Shown here: piece after piece, positions 8,836 through 18,245 of the stretch
How the letters are laid out: every line of letters begins with the position of its first letter
How positions within the stretch are numbered: the first letter of the stretch is position 1
Position numbers and translations under genes: made by a program
The notes under the pieces: model-generated
What the model was told of the DNA's origin: nothing
Database searches by the model: none
The model's input: the letters and a program-made list of their open reading frames with translations, nothing else
NCBI GenBank assembly: GCA_903833215.1
Contig: CAILEM010000080.1
Coordinates: forward strand, 1 to 64,000
DNA: 64,000 nt
From: an uncultured Armatimonadota bacterium
GTDB taxonomy: Bacteria; Armatimonadota; Fimbriimonadia; Fimbriimonadales; Fimbriimonadaceae
Direction of reading: 5' to 3'

Positions 8836-9776
8836 GCGATCAGCTCTAGCAGATCCTCTTGAGACAGCTCGATAATGATTGAACCGAGGGCTTCAGCGAG
8901 GTGGAGGGCATCTCGAGTACCGACGATCGGAATCACCAGCGAGGGCTGGTTCATTAGGTATGCGAGCGCGATCTGGGTGGGTGTTGCGTGATGGCTCTCA
9001 GCGATTGACCTGGCAGCGGCCAAACGACGTCTTGAATTCGGGCTGTCGAACGCCTTTCCGTGTTCAACCGATGTTGCGAAGTATCCGTTTGCGGTGCTCG
9101 AATATGCGGCGACAGCGATTTGTTCGGCCTTCAAAACGGAGATCTCCCGATCTTCAATGAACCGCACTGCCCCAGGCGCATTTTCGTTGTGCCAGGTCGG
9201 CTGGGCCAGACTCCACTGGTTTTGCAGCATGACGAACGGTTGAAGGTCCTTGGCGTGCGCGTATTTGTTTGCCGCCACAAACCGCTCCACGGTCCAGTTA
9301 CTGACACCGAGATACCTAACTTGGCCGGATTGAACCACCCCGTTGCAGGAATCAATGATCTCTGCAACCGGGACACGCGGGTCATCGCGATGGAGGAAGT
9401 AAAGGTCCACGCTTGGCAGTCCGAGCCTGTCTAGGCTTTGATGGAGGTCCTGCCGCACAAGTTCGGGAAGGAGGAAATCATCCGGTCGAGGATAGCCATC
9501 CATTCCGTGATGCCCACCTTTGGTCGCAATAATCAGCCCATCTCGGCCAAACGCACGAACTACTTCACCGACGAATCGCTCGCTCGATCCCGTTCCTCCA
9601 TCGGTCCAGAAGCAGTAGCAGTGAGCCGTATCCAGGAAGTTGCCGCCTGCATCAAGATACTGTTCTACGAGCTTGAGCCCGTCCGCCAGCGGAATCGTCC
9701 CATCAAAGCTCCCCATGCCGTAGGCGAGTTGTGAAACTTCGAGTTCAGTATTTGGGAGGTGGAGATGTTTCATCAT
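8832..9776 (-). CDS. Aldo/keto reductase
   Basis: A cytosolic NADPH-dependent oxidoreductase of the aldo/keto reductase superfamily with a TIM barrel. Family motifs include GGNFLDTAHCY (catalytic Asp and Tyr), the GTGSSERFVGE segment, LIIATKGG with the catalytic lysine, VDLYFLHRDD with the histidine, and VRYLGVSNW. I start at ATG 9776; the open frame extends to a TTG at 9800. The last codon overlaps the start of the acetyltransferase gene, suggesting translational coupling and a shared pathway. The substrate is unknown. Confidence 0.87.
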   Translation of the reverse strand: MMKHLHLPNTELEVSQLAYGMGSFDGTIPLADGLKLVEQYLDAGGNFLDTAHCYCFWTDGGTGSSERFVGEVVRAFGRDGLIIATKGGHHGMDGYPRPDDFLLPELVRQDLHQSLDRLGLPSVDLYFLHRDDPRVPVAEIIDSCNGVVQSGQVRYLGVSNWTVERFVAANKYAHAKDLQPFVMLQNQWSLAQPTWHNENAPGAVRFIEDREISVLKAEQIAVAAYSSTANGYFATSVEHGKAFDSPNSRRRLAAARSIAESHHATPTQIALAYLMNQPSLVIPIVGTRDALHLAEALGSIIIELSQEDLLELIA

Positions 9777-9849
9777 TCTTTGCGCCGGTGGACAAGCCAA
9801 ATCAAGGATACGACTTACATCACGTCAAATCTCCAGAAAATGGACTGTG

Positions 9850-10101
9850 TTAAGGAGAAGGTTCAATTGGCCCGTCGTAGAAAAGTCTCTCAAGCACTAC
9901 ATCGGGCTCATTGAAGTCAGGACTTACCCAAATTTGTCCAGTGAGAGCGCCGAGTTTTCTGGGCACACTGGGACGATCATACGGAACGAGGCGGGCGATA
10001 GGGCTACCTGACCGGGAAATAACGACTTCTTCGCCTTGCTCTACCATCACCAGGAGGGCAGATAGCTGGGCTTTTGCTTGCCCTACATTCCGAATCGTCA
10101 T
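9850..10101 (-). CDS. Orphan Phd/YefM-family antitoxin
   Basis: An 83-residue protein of the Phd/YefM family. MTIRNVGQAKAQLSALL and GEEVVISRSGSPIARLVPY are the conserved N-terminal dimer and DNA-binding half; the C-terminal part (SPDFNEPDVVLERLF) is the usual toxin-wrapping tail. Such genes normally sit just upstream of a PIN-domain or Doc/YoeB toxin. Here the next minus-strand gene is the aldo/keto reductase and no toxin gene fits in the 73-base gap, so the antitoxin stands alone. Confidence 0.82.
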   Translation of the reverse strand: MTIRNVGQAKAQLSALLVMVEQGEEVVISRSGSPIARLVPYDRPSVPRKLGALTGQIWVSPDFNEPDVVLERLFYDGPIEPSP

Positions 10102-10209
10102 GACAGTTATTGAGACGCAGTTTGGTCTGGTTTCTTTCCGAGAGAATTTGGCACGCGGTCTACCTCAAGAGTCGAAACCCGAAGCTATCCACTCAGGATT
10201 CGCCCCGTT

Positions 10210-10896
10210 ATGAGCCCACGAAACCTTGAGAGTAAGAAGGCCGTCAATCAGTGTATGGAGACCGTCACTTCTCATACTCCTCAGATTTGGTTCTGCGATC
10301 CGCTTCTCATTGCGGGTGAGGATGGCGAAATCATCTATGCGGACAAAGCGACGATTGAATTTCAGCCTCTAACTGATGGTGAATTCATCGGTCATGCGGC
10401 TGTCTCCGATGCAGATGGGGGACCTCCGATCGAGATCAACGTGCTTTCGCGACTTGATCGCATGGACCGCATTCCCGATGTCCGCTTGGGTTTGATTGAT
10501 GGGTTCACTTTGCTAGGTACTCAACCGGATGGTGAGGCAGTTGCCTGGCACCTTAATGGTGCTGCCCAACTCTATGCGATGGCTCGGGCCGAGATAGAAG
10601 GTGTCGAGACTGTCCGAGCTGAGATGTTGACCATACGTGATGCTGGAACCGGTGAAGTCCTGTTCTCCGGCCCTGGCGAATACACCAAGCACCTCCCCGA
10701 TTCGGCGGAGAACATCGAGAGTCTGCACCTCGTTATCTCAGGTGATGGCACAGACGCACCAACAATCGAAGTCTCCGATACCCACCACGTCAGAAAGCAC
10801 CTCATCGGCCCGATCCTTGCGGATGTTCTGACAGGCGTGGACGGGCATGGCAGAGATGTGGAATGGATCTTTGGCGATTCTGCGTCTCTGAAGTAG
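10210..10896 (+). CDS. Hypothetical protein, 228 residues
   Basis: I do not recognise a family. The protein is acidic and shows alternating beta-strand patterns, for example GEIIYADKATIEFQPLTDGEFIGHAAVSD, then IPDVRLGLIDGFTLLGTQ and TGEVLFSGPGEYTKHLPD. There is no signal peptide or membrane segment. It is probably a soluble beta-rich cytosolic protein. It is divergent from the Phd antitoxin across about 100 bases and convergent with the deacetylase-like gene. Coding is supported by length, codon pattern and the absence of a better frame. Confidence 0.6.
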   Translation: MSPRNLESKKAVNQCMETVTSHTPQIWFCDPLLIAGEDGEIIYADKATIEFQPLTDGEFIGHAAVSDADGGPPIEINVLSRLDRMDRIPDVRLGLIDGFTLLGTQPDGEAVAWHLNGAAQLYAMARAEIEGVETVRAEMLTIRDAGTGEVLFSGPGEYTKHLPDSAENIESLHLVISGDGTDAPTIEVSDTHHVRKHLIGPILADVLTGVDGHGRDVEWIFGDSASLK

Positions 10897-10908
10897 TGTC
10901 GCCTAAGA

Positions 10909-12597
10909 TTAGGACTTCTGAGTTAGGTTGAGTGCGATCACTCCGTGTGTACCCGCAACCGAAAAGCCCGTCGGAGTGACCGACGCTGATCCCGTCTGAA
11001 CGGTCATCGAGTAATCGAAGTTCTGCCAACGATAGTTGACGTGTTGGCCGCTGATTCCGACGAAGGATGACTTCTTTGGGTCCCACTCGAAATCGAGGGT
11101 CAGCAATTCACCCGAAGTTGGCGTGAGTTGAATGTGAACGGATTGCTCGTCAAACCGGATGTGAAGGACTTTGCCGCCTTGCACGGGTAACTCGCCAATC
11201 AGTGAATTGCCGGATTCGGTGATCTTTGGTTTCCCTGTTAGTCGGAGTCGCTGACCACCCAATGCAAAGAACCCACCGGATCCAGGCTCCTTGGAGATGT
11301 CGTGGTGGGTACTCCAGTGGAATCCATCCAGAACGGCCGGCATTCTCTGCTCGACGTCATGGCTGGTGGTTGCCATGGTGAGAAACGGCTGAGGATTGTG
11401 ATCGCTGTATACGGTCAGGTCGCGTAGGTAGGGAAGATCCCCTTTGAAGTGGAGGTCGGCGCGATAGAAGCGACTTTGATACCATGCCGTCGTCTGAGCG
11501 GGTTCCGTGTTCTCGTAGGGATCGGTGAGCATGATCTGCGCCTGGGTCGGCGTCATGCTGAATGCCTTCTTGAAACGTCGGCCGGAGTCACCCATGGTCT
11601 CAACATGAACCGAGCCAGCATCACGCAAGGCGGCAAGGGCTTTCATCTGCTTGGGATATGCCTCGGACTGATCACGCCACGGGAAACTGTTCTCTTGCCC
11701 GAGTTGCGCGTAGGCGAACTTCAGCGTGGGTGAGTCAGAGATCATCGACAGGAACTCCTTGTTGAAGGAGGCCGACCTGCCCGAGGTCCAAACCGGTTCC
11801 ATCGTGTCCGGTTCGTGAATGCGTCTGCCGTCCGGCAGCTTCAACTCGGTGTCGTAGTAGTACACCGGATCCTGGCCGAGCATTCGGAAGACGGGTGTCG
11901 AGATCTGGTTCTGCTTGTGGACGGCGGGGCTCCAGCAGTTGGTCGTGCTTGGGTAATAGCCGGCAATCGGAGCACCCCAAATCGTAAAACCATCGGTGGC
12001 GATCTGGTCGCGACACACGGCGTAGGCGTCGATTCCGTACTTACTCGACAAGTGAGCCATCGTGATCGAGTCGAGATTCCAGCTTGCGATGGAGCTTGGG
12101 TATTTCCCCCAAATCGACTTGAACTTCTCCATCGCCGTATCCGCGAGCTTGATTCTCTCTGCTTCCGTGTAACCAATCGTAAATGCGACGGTGGGGTAGT
12201 GATCCCATTCATAGCCCGGTCGACCACGCCAATCCACGCCCGCTGCATTGCAGTGCATTTCGTTCATCTCGAACCAGAACCCGACCTCGTGATTGTCGGG
12301 CATATGTGACTTCAAATAGTCGACAAATTTCCCGGAAACGAGCGCATCAAATTGCAGCAACCAAGTCGCGGGCAGTTTGTGTTCTACGATCAACTCCATC
12401 TGCTTCTTAACCGGCAGCAGAAGATCGGTTTCAAATCGTGGTTCCACCCCGCGAATGAAGTTGATGACGTTGATACAACGGATTGAGCGAGAGCGAACAC
12501 TATTGTTCATCCCGGAAATCGTGCTGACGAGGGGAGCGCAACCGGCAAGGAGTGCTGTTTGTCCTGAGACTTTGAGAAGCGCGCGCCGGGAAATCAT
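10909..12597 (-). CDS. Tat-exported polysaccharide-deacetylase-like lipoprotein
   Basis: A 562-residue protein with a twin-arginine signal (MISRRALLKVSG) and a lipobox-like LLAGC, so probably a membrane-anchored periplasmic protein exported folded. The middle part has a NodB-like beta/alpha pattern: a strand with INVINFIRGVEP, PATWLLQFDALV, HEVGFWFEMNEMH, SIASWNLDSITMAHLSSKYG. This resembles polysaccharide deacetylase or GH57/GH38-type barrels. The C-terminal 150 residues are beta-rich and may be a sugar-binding domain. The exact activity is unclear. Confidence 0.65.
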   Translation of the reverse strand: MISRRALLKVSGQTALLAGCAPLVSTISGMNNSVRSRSIRCINVINFIRGVEPRFETDLLLPVKKQMELIVEHKLPATWLLQFDALVSGKFVDYLKSHMPDNHEVGFWFEMNEMHCNAAGVDWRGRPGYEWDHYPTVAFTIGYTEAERIKLADTAMEKFKSIWGKYPSSIASWNLDSITMAHLSSKYGIDAYAVCRDQIATDGFTIWGAPIAGYYPSTTNCWSPAVHKQNQISTPVFRMLGQDPVYYYDTELKLPDGRRIHEPDTMEPVWTSGRSASFNKEFLSMISDSPTLKFAYAQLGQENSFPWRDQSEAYPKQMKALAALRDAGSVHVETMGDSGRRFKKAFSMTPTQAQIMLTDPYENTEPAQTTAWYQSRFYRADLHFKGDLPYLRDLTVYSDHNPQPFLTMATTSHDVEQRMPAVLDGFHWSTHHDISKEPGSGGFFALGGQRLRLTGKPKITESGNSLIGELPVQGGKVLHIRFDEQSVHIQLTPTSGELLTLDFEWDPKKSSFVGISGQHVNYRWQNFDYSMTVQTGSASVTPTGFSVAGTHGVIALNLTQKS

Positions 12598-12634
12598 GGA
12601 TGGGATTATTGCACCCCATCACAGATCTCCTTAT

Positions 12635-12662
12635 TTGGACGAGCGACCTTCCTCGGTATAGT
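12635..12662 (+). promoter_or_regulatory. Sigma-70-type promoter giving a leaderless SDR mRNA
   Basis: TTGGAC (12635-12640) and TATAGT (12657-12662) are separated by 16 bases. The ATG of the SDR gene follows seven bases after the -10 box, so transcription should begin at or just before the start codon. No Shine-Dalgarno is present. Confidence 0.6.
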
Positions 12663-12669
12663 CGACCCA

Positions 12670-13407
12670 ATGATCATTCAGGACAGCGTTATCATCGTTA
12701 CGGGAGCCTCGTCAGGCATCGGCTTAAGCGCAGCGAGACTGCTGACCCAGATGGGTGCCAAAGTGGCACTCGTCGCAAGGTCCACAACAGCTCTGGAAGA
12801 AGTTCACTCCGAGCTGTCGGGCAGTCTGCCGGTGACAACAGATATGACGAACTGGGACTCGATTCGCGCCATGGTCCAGGTTGTGCATAACCACTACGGC
12901 CGGATTGACGGCTTGGTGAACAATGCGGGACGGGCATACGAAGCTACGATCGAGCAGATAGATCCCGACGTATTCGAGGAGATCTTTAAGCTCAACGTGC
13001 TTGGCCCGATCATCGCGATGCAGGCGGTCATACCGATCATGCGTTCACAAGGCGGTGGCACCATCGTCAACATTAACTCGGGTACCGCGTTCATGCACAT
13101 TCCCGGTTACTCCGTGTACTCCTCCTCGAAGAGGGCACTGGTTGGGGTCAGCCTTACGGCTCGCGAAGAGTTGTCAAAAGACGGAATCGTGGTGTCCCAG
13201 GTGTATCCAGGAATGACAGCAACGAACTTCGGCGTGAATAAGTCGGTTGCGGATCTGGAAAAAGGAGCAAGCGGGAATGGCCCTGTGCGCGACTACACCC
13301 AAGGGGATCCTCCTGAGATGATCGCAGAACTGATTGCGAAGTCGTTCTCAGAGGGTGAAGCGGAATACTTTGCCCATGAACGCTTCCGAACCATGGAAAA
13401 CCGATAA
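12670..13407 (+). CDS. Classical short-chain dehydrogenase/reductase
   Basis: A 245-residue cytosolic SDR. IVTGASSGIGLSAARLL is the TGxxxGIG cofactor loop; DGLVNNAGRAYEA has the NNAG motif; the catalytic triad is in NINSGTA (Ser) and YSVYSSSKRAL (YxxxK). Length and order are standard for the classical subfamily, which usually prefers NADPH when an arginine follows the second strand, as in LVARS here. The substrate is unknown. A terminator-like hairpin follows at once, so the gene is probably monocistronic. Confidence 0.88.
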   Translation: MIIQDSVIIVTGASSGIGLSAARLLTQMGAKVALVARSTTALEEVHSELSGSLPVTTDMTNWDSIRAMVQVVHNHYGRIDGLVNNAGRAYEATIEQIDPDVFEEIFKLNVLGPIIAMQAVIPIMRSQGGGTIVNINSGTAFMHIPGYSVYSSSKRALVGVSLTAREELSKDGIVVSQVYPGMTATNFGVNKSVADLEKGASGNGPVRDYTQGDPPEMIAELIAKSFSEGEAEYFAHERFRTMENR

Positions 13408-13408
13408 G

Positions 13409-13450
13409 AAAGCACTTACCTTTCATCCTCAGGATCGTGCTTTGGTTTTC
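13409..13450 (+). terminator. Terminator-like hairpin after the SDR gene
   Basis: AAAGCAC (13409-13415) pairs with GTGCTTT (13437-13443), and TTTTC follows at 13446-13450. The loop is long (21 nt) but can fold further, so termination efficiency is uncertain. It separates the SDR gene from the efflux operon. Confidence 0.5.
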
Positions 13451-13467
13451 TGCGGGAACTGGGCGCG

Positions 13468-13473
13468 TATAAT
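13468..13473 (+). promoter_or_regulatory. -10 element of the RND efflux operon
   Basis: A perfect TATAAT lies 15 bases before the ATG of the adaptor gene. The -35 region (TTTTCT around 13446) is poor, so the promoter may need an activator. No operator palindrome or adjacent regulator gene was seen. Confidence 0.5.
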
Positions 13474-13488
13474 TCCCCTCATACGCCC

Positions 13489-15072
13489 ATGAAACGATTG
13501 CTCCTTTGGGGCGTGCCCATGTTGGCCCTGGTACTCCTCATTGGGTGGCGGTATCAGGTTCAGAAACATGCCGAAGAAGGCACGAAAGCAAAGTTCGGTT
13601 CCAAATCACCGGTTGTTAGCATCGCACCTGTGGGAAGCCGAGACATCGTCGAAGTGATCCAAAGCGTCGGCAATGTGGTTTCACCCTTCAAAGTTGCAAT
13701 TTCATCCAAGGTTTCGGGTCGCATACAGTACCTAACTGCGAGGGAAGGTGACTCGGTTAAACCGGGCGATCTGTTACTCAAAGTTGACCCAAGTGATCTA
13801 CAGGGCGCTGTGCTTCAACAAGAAGCAGCGTTGAATGAGGCGAGATCGCGGCTTGCTCAGGCTCAAATGACGAGCGGGGCTACCGACGTTGGAGTCTCAA
13901 GCCAGATTCGTCAGCAAGAAGCTGCCAGCCTCAGTGCAAAGGCAAACCTTGAGCAAGTTGAAAGGAACTACGAAGCTCAGGTTGCCTCGGCGCAGGCCCT
14001 CGTCCGAGGTGCCGAAAACGCAGTCTCAAGTGCAAAGGCGAACGTTGCGAAGGAAGTTTCAACTCTTCAAAATGCTCAGTCGCACCTTGCTAGGACGACC
14101 AATCTGTATAGCAAGGGATTTCTGGCTGCTCAAGATCTTGATGATGCGCGAACGGCAGTTGAGGTTCAGAAGAGCTCGGTGCTTGTCGCCCAAGGTCAGG
14201 TAGCGGCGGCAGAGTCTCAGTTAAGTGTTCAGCAGCAAAACCTCGTAATAGTTAAGCGAAAAGGTGTCTCCGACATTGCTGCCAGTCGTGCCAGCTTAGC
14301 TCAGGCCAAGGCTGGTCTTGACGTCGCGAATGCGAATCGGTCCCAGTCGCCAGCATATCGAGAAAATGTCGCTGCATTGAGCAGTCAAGTAAGTTCGATG
14401 GCCGCGCAAGTTGCTCAGGCAAAAGCACGACTCGGCGAAACCGAAATTCGGTCCACGATTGAAGGAACCGTTACTGCTCGAAAGGCCGATCCTGGTGGTT
14501 TGGCAACGCCGGGCAGTCCGGTATTAGAGATCCAGTACATGGATTGGCTCTATGTGAGTGCGAGTGTTCCGATCGAACTTGGAGACCGGGTACGCCAGGG
14601 TGAGATCGCTGAGGTTACGATTGATGCCTTACCTGGCAAAGAGTTTTCGGGACCGATCGTCAATATCAACAGTGCCGCAGATCCACTGAATCGCCAGTTC
14701 AGTATTGATATCCGTCTGGATAACAAATCGCGAATGCTCAGACCTGGAATGTTTGCGACCGTAAGAATTGTGACAGGCACGATTCATGCCTCGGTCGTTG
14801 TGCCACGGGAAGCCGTGACGACGGATTCCTCTGGAAACTCCACTGTTGCCGTTATCGATGGTCAGAATGTCGCCCATGTCCGCAAGGTCGAATTGGGAGC
14901 TGCAGATGATCGCGGTTTCGAGGTTCGAACCGGGGTTCGCGCGGACGAGAAAGTTGTCGTTCTCACGTTCAACCCCCTCAAAGAAGGGCAAAAAGTAACT
15001 TTGGGAACTGTCGATGGAAAGGGACCGGGACAAGCCAAATCTTCAAGTGGGAGACGCAAACCTAAACCATGA
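13489..15072 (+). CDS. RND efflux periplasmic adaptor (membrane fusion protein)
   Basis: A 527-residue HlyD/AcrA-type adaptor joining the inner-membrane pump to the outer-membrane channel. Residues 1-22 form an N-terminal membrane anchor (LLLWGVPMLALVLLIGW). Then come a barrel-sandwich half (ISSKVSGRIQYLTAREGDSVKPGD), a long Gln/Ala/Ser-rich coiled-coil hairpin (about 95-310), the second lipoyl half (ETEIRSTIEGTVTARKADPGG), a beta barrel and a Lys-rich tail. The coiled coil is longer than in AcrA, matching some HlyD-like adaptors. The last codons overlap the start of the pump gene. Confidence 0.92.
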   Translation: MKRLLLWGVPMLALVLLIGWRYQVQKHAEEGTKAKFGSKSPVVSIAPVGSRDIVEVIQSVGNVVSPFKVAISSKVSGRIQYLTAREGDSVKPGDLLLKVDPSDLQGAVLQQEAALNEARSRLAQAQMTSGATDVGVSSQIRQQEAASLSAKANLEQVERNYEAQVASAQALVRGAENAVSSAKANVAKEVSTLQNAQSHLARTTNLYSKGFLAAQDLDDARTAVEVQKSSVLVAQGQVAAAESQLSVQQQNLVIVKRKGVSDIAASRASLAQAKAGLDVANANRSQSPAYRENVAALSSQVSSMAAQVAQAKARLGETEIRSTIEGTVTARKADPGGLATPGSPVLEIQYMDWLYVSASVPIELGDRVRQGEIAEVTIDALPGKEFSGPIVNINSAADPLNRQFSIDIRLDNKSRMLRPGMFATVRIVTGTIHASVVVPREAVTTDSSGNSTVAVIDGQNVAHVRKVELGAADDRGFEVRTGVRADEKVVVLTFNPLKEGQKVTLGTVDGKGPGQAKSSSGRRKPKP

Positions 15073-18000
15073 ACATTGGTAGGTTCTCGGTTACCCGACC
15101 GGTAGCCGTGACGATGCGCATCGCTGCGCTTGTCCTGCTCGGATACATCTGCCTTCTTCGTATACCGATTGATCTGTTACCGAGAATTCAGATTCCAGCG
15201 ATCTCCGTTGGTGTGAGTTGGCCCAATACTCCGCCGGAGAACATGGAAGCTCAGATCTCGCGCCCACTTGAACAAACGATTTCAACAGTTCAGGGCATCT
15301 ATACCGTCACCTCGACTTCCCAGCTTGGGTCCTCGCGAGTAACGGTCCAGTTCAACTATGGGGTTAATATCGACCAGGCAGCACTTGATGTCATTCAAGC
15401 TGTTCAAAGGGCGAAACAACGATTTCCGAATGATACCAATATCTCTGAGCCTTCGATTTTCAAGTTCGATCCGAACTCATTTCCGATCCTGAATTTCGGT
15501 GTGACCGGTGATAACGACCTCGTTCACTTGCGAGACATCCTCAATAATCAGATCAGCCCGATTCTTGAGTCGTCGGGTGGGGTGGCGCAGGTCAATGTCT
15601 CGGGTGGATACGATCGCGCCATTATCGTGGACGTCGATCCTAAGAAACTCCAGGCGTTCGGTATCCCGATGTCGGTGATCTCCCAGAGACTGGGGCAGGA
15701 AAATACTTCCTTGCCAGCTGGTTTTGTTCAACAAGGGCATACCCAATACAGCATCCGCAGTATCGGCTACTTTAAGAATCCGTCCCAGATTCCGAAGATG
15801 CCTTTGACGACCTTCAATGGTCGCATCGTGACGTTGGGGGACGTGGCACAAGTCCGCGACGCGAACCAGGACATCCTCTATTACACGCGAGTCAACGGAA
15901 ATCCGGGAATCGGCGTCAGCATTCAAAAACAGGCGGATGCAAACACCGTCGAGACTGCGAATAACGTCAAGGCCAAGTTAGTTGAGATCCAAAAGAGGTA
16001 TCCGAACCTCAAGTTCAGGCCCGTTTACGATCAGTCCTCCTTCGTTGAGAACTCAATCGGCGACCTTAAACAAACAGCTGTGATCGGCGGCGTCCTTGCC
16101 ATCATCATCATCTCATTTTTCCTGAGGAACCTTCGAAGCACCTTTGTCGTGGCGCTGTCGATTCCCATTTCCATCGTTTCGACTTTCTCTCTTCTGTATT
16201 TCTGCGGGTTCACGCTGAACACCATATCGCTCAGTGGACTTGCACTGGCGTCGGGTCTCATTGTCGATGACGCAATCGTCGTCTTAGAGAACATTTATCG
16301 GCACATCGAACGCGATAAAAAGAGTTCTTTTGAAGCAGCGGTGAGCGGTACCCAAGAAATCATTCCCGCCGTCCTCGCCTCGACCTTTACGGTCATGATC
16401 GTGTTCCTTCCGCTGTTGCTCGTGAAGGGGCAAACCGGGCAGACCTTCCTGCAATTCGCTCTGGTCGTCATCTTCTCCCTTTCCGTTTCTCTCCTTGATG
16501 CAACCACAGTGGTTCCGATGCTTGCCTCAAGGATGATTCGCGAGAAAGATGTTATCGCGGAAGCCCACCCGGAAATGCGCGAAGAGCTTGGGATCAAAAC
16601 GACGATTTGGACTCGCTTCTTTGACACGATTGGGGGATGGTTCCATGGGCTGGACAGTTCCTACCGAAGGGGGCTGACATGGGCTATCAGCCATCGCCCA
16701 TCCATCGTTGGTATTGCGCTTCTCGCCATCGTCGCCGCCGGGGCTCTCTGGCCATTTGTCGGACGGGAAAAGCTACCCAAGACAGATACTGGCAACCTAA
16801 GCATCTTCATCCGGCTGCCTCTAGGCACAGCCCTTGAGACCACAAATGCGGCGATGAAACAGGTCGACGCGATTCTGTCGGAAGATCGGGACGTGGAGAC
16901 GTTCATCACGGGTGCAGGGTTCAATTTCCGTTCGGGAGGAGGAGGCCCTTCCAGCCCTAATAGCGCTGGGGCAACGATCCAACTCAAGGCCCAGCGTAAG
17001 AGCTCGACAGACGATGTCGTCAAGCGACTCCAGGCAAAGCTCAAGCGCATTCCTGGTGCGCGAATTCAGGTCAATGCGTTTGATATCGTCGCAAACATCA
17101 TCGGGGCAAACAATCTTGGCCTTTCCATCGTGGTGTATGGAAATGACCTCGACCAACTGTCGGTGACGATGCACGATGTCCAAGCAGCGCTTGAAGATAT
17201 TCGTGGTCTTACCGGTGTGGATACGTCGCTCCAAGACGTCACTCCCGAAGTCCATATGAACGTGGATCGTGACAAGGCACAGACGCTGGGAGTTTCTTTT
17301 GTGGACGTGGCCAATACGCTGACGACTGCCACTAATGGCCAGCTTTCGACTTACTATCAAGAACGAGGCTTTCAGTACCCCATCATCGTGCAGGTGCCTC
17401 AGAAGCTGAGGTTGACCATCGATCAGCTGAACCGATTGCCAATTGCTGGAACCGAAAATCGGCCCACCGGACCGATCCTTCTCGGCCAAGTTGCGAACGC
17501 CGTTATCGGTAGCGGTCCTCGTCAGATTCAGCGCCTAAATCGTCAACGCTACAACGATATTGGTGGGCAGCTCGCCGATCGACCACAGAGCGAAGTGATG
17601 GATGACATGACAAAGGCTCTGGACAAAGTGCACTTCCCAACCGGCAGTTATTGGACGTTCAGTCCTGACCAACTCAAAGCGCAAGAAGACTACGCGGGGC
17701 TTGGAGTTTCTGTTTTCCTAGCGATAGCCTTGATCTACATGCTCCTTGCGACCCAGTTTGAGTCCTTTGTATTTCCGCTTGTGGTCTTGTGTTCCGTTCC
17801 ACTCTGCGCCATTGGCATGGTCCTCGCCCTCTATTTGACGGGTAGATCCTTTGGACTCACCGCATTTATCGGCCTGCTCATGCTGATCGGAATCGTTGTA
17901 AAGAATGGAATTTTGCTGGTGGACTATACGAACCACTTGAGGCTCCAGGGGCTCTCGCGGGACGAAGCGGTGTTAACTGCCGCACCGACGAGGTTGCGAC

Positions 18001-18245
18001 CCATCTTGATGACGACCTTGGCTGCGATCTTGGGAATGATGCCTTTGGCGATCGGGGTCGGCACGGGTTCCGAGATGTATGTTCCTCTAGCGACCGCGGT
18101 TATTGGGGGACTGGCGACCTCCACGCTTTTGACCCTGTTCGTGGTTCCGACCGTGTACACCCTTGTCGACGACTTGATCCTACGAATGGGTCGTAAAAAG
18201 GGAAATACTGGGCAAAAGGGAAGTGATCTTCATGAGACTCTGTAG
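15069..18245 (+). CDS. RND-family inner-membrane efflux pump (AcrB/MdtB type)
   Basis: A 1,058-residue HAE1-like RND transporter that uses the proton gradient to expel drugs or other amphiphiles. It has the standard layout: TM1 near residue 15-30, a large periplasmic loop, TM2-7, a second loop, TM8-12. The proton-relay residues are visible: the adjacent aspartates in GLIVDDAIVVLEN (TM4) and the lysine in VVKNGILLVDYTNH (TM10). Full length without disruption. Its ATG overlaps the adaptor stop by four bases and its end overlaps the channel gene, so the three genes form a tight tripartite operon. Confidence 0.95.
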   Translation: MNIGRFSVTRPVAVTMRIAALVLLGYICLLRIPIDLLPRIQIPAISVGVSWPNTPPENMEAQISRPLEQTISTVQGIYTVTSTSQLGSSRVTVQFNYGVNIDQAALDVIQAVQRAKQRFPNDTNISEPSIFKFDPNSFPILNFGVTGDNDLVHLRDILNNQISPILESSGGVAQVNVSGGYDRAIIVDVDPKKLQAFGIPMSVISQRLGQENTSLPAGFVQQGHTQYSIRSIGYFKNPSQIPKMPLTTFNGRIVTLGDVAQVRDANQDILYYTRVNGNPGIGVSIQKQADANTVETANNVKAKLVEIQKRYPNLKFRPVYDQSSFVENSIGDLKQTAVIGGVLAIIIISFFLRNLRSTFVVALSIPISIVSTFSLLYFCGFTLNTISLSGLALASGLIVDDAIVVLENIYRHIERDKKSSFEAAVSGTQEIIPAVLASTFTVMIVFLPLLLVKGQTGQTFLQFALVVIFSLSVSLLDATTVVPMLASRMIREKDVIAEAHPEMREELGIKTTIWTRFFDTIGGWFHGLDSSYRRGLTWAISHRPSIVGIALLAIVAAGALWPFVGREKLPKTDTGNLSIFIRLPLGTALETTNAAMKQVDAILSEDRDVETFITGAGFNFRSGGGGPSSPNSAGATIQLKAQRKSSTDDVVKRLQAKLKRIPGARIQVNAFDIVANIIGANNLGLSIVVYGNDLDQLSVTMHDVQAALEDIRGLTGVDTSLQDVTPEVHMNVDRDKAQTLGVSFVDVANTLTTATNGQLSTYYQERGFQYPIIVQVPQKLRLTIDQLNRLPIAGTENRPTGPILLGQVANAVIGSGPRQIQRLNRQRYNDIGGQLADRPQSEVMDDMTKALDKVHFPTGSYWTFSPDQLKAQEDYAGLGVSVFLAIALIYMLLATQFESFVFPLVVLCSVPLCAIGMVLALYLTGRSFGLTAFIGLLMLIGIVVKNGILLVDYTNHLRLQGLSRDEAVLTAAPTRLRPILMTTLAAILGMMPLAIGVGTGSEMYVPLATAVIGGLATSTLLTLFVVPTVYTLVDDLILRMGRKKGNTGQKGSDLHETL

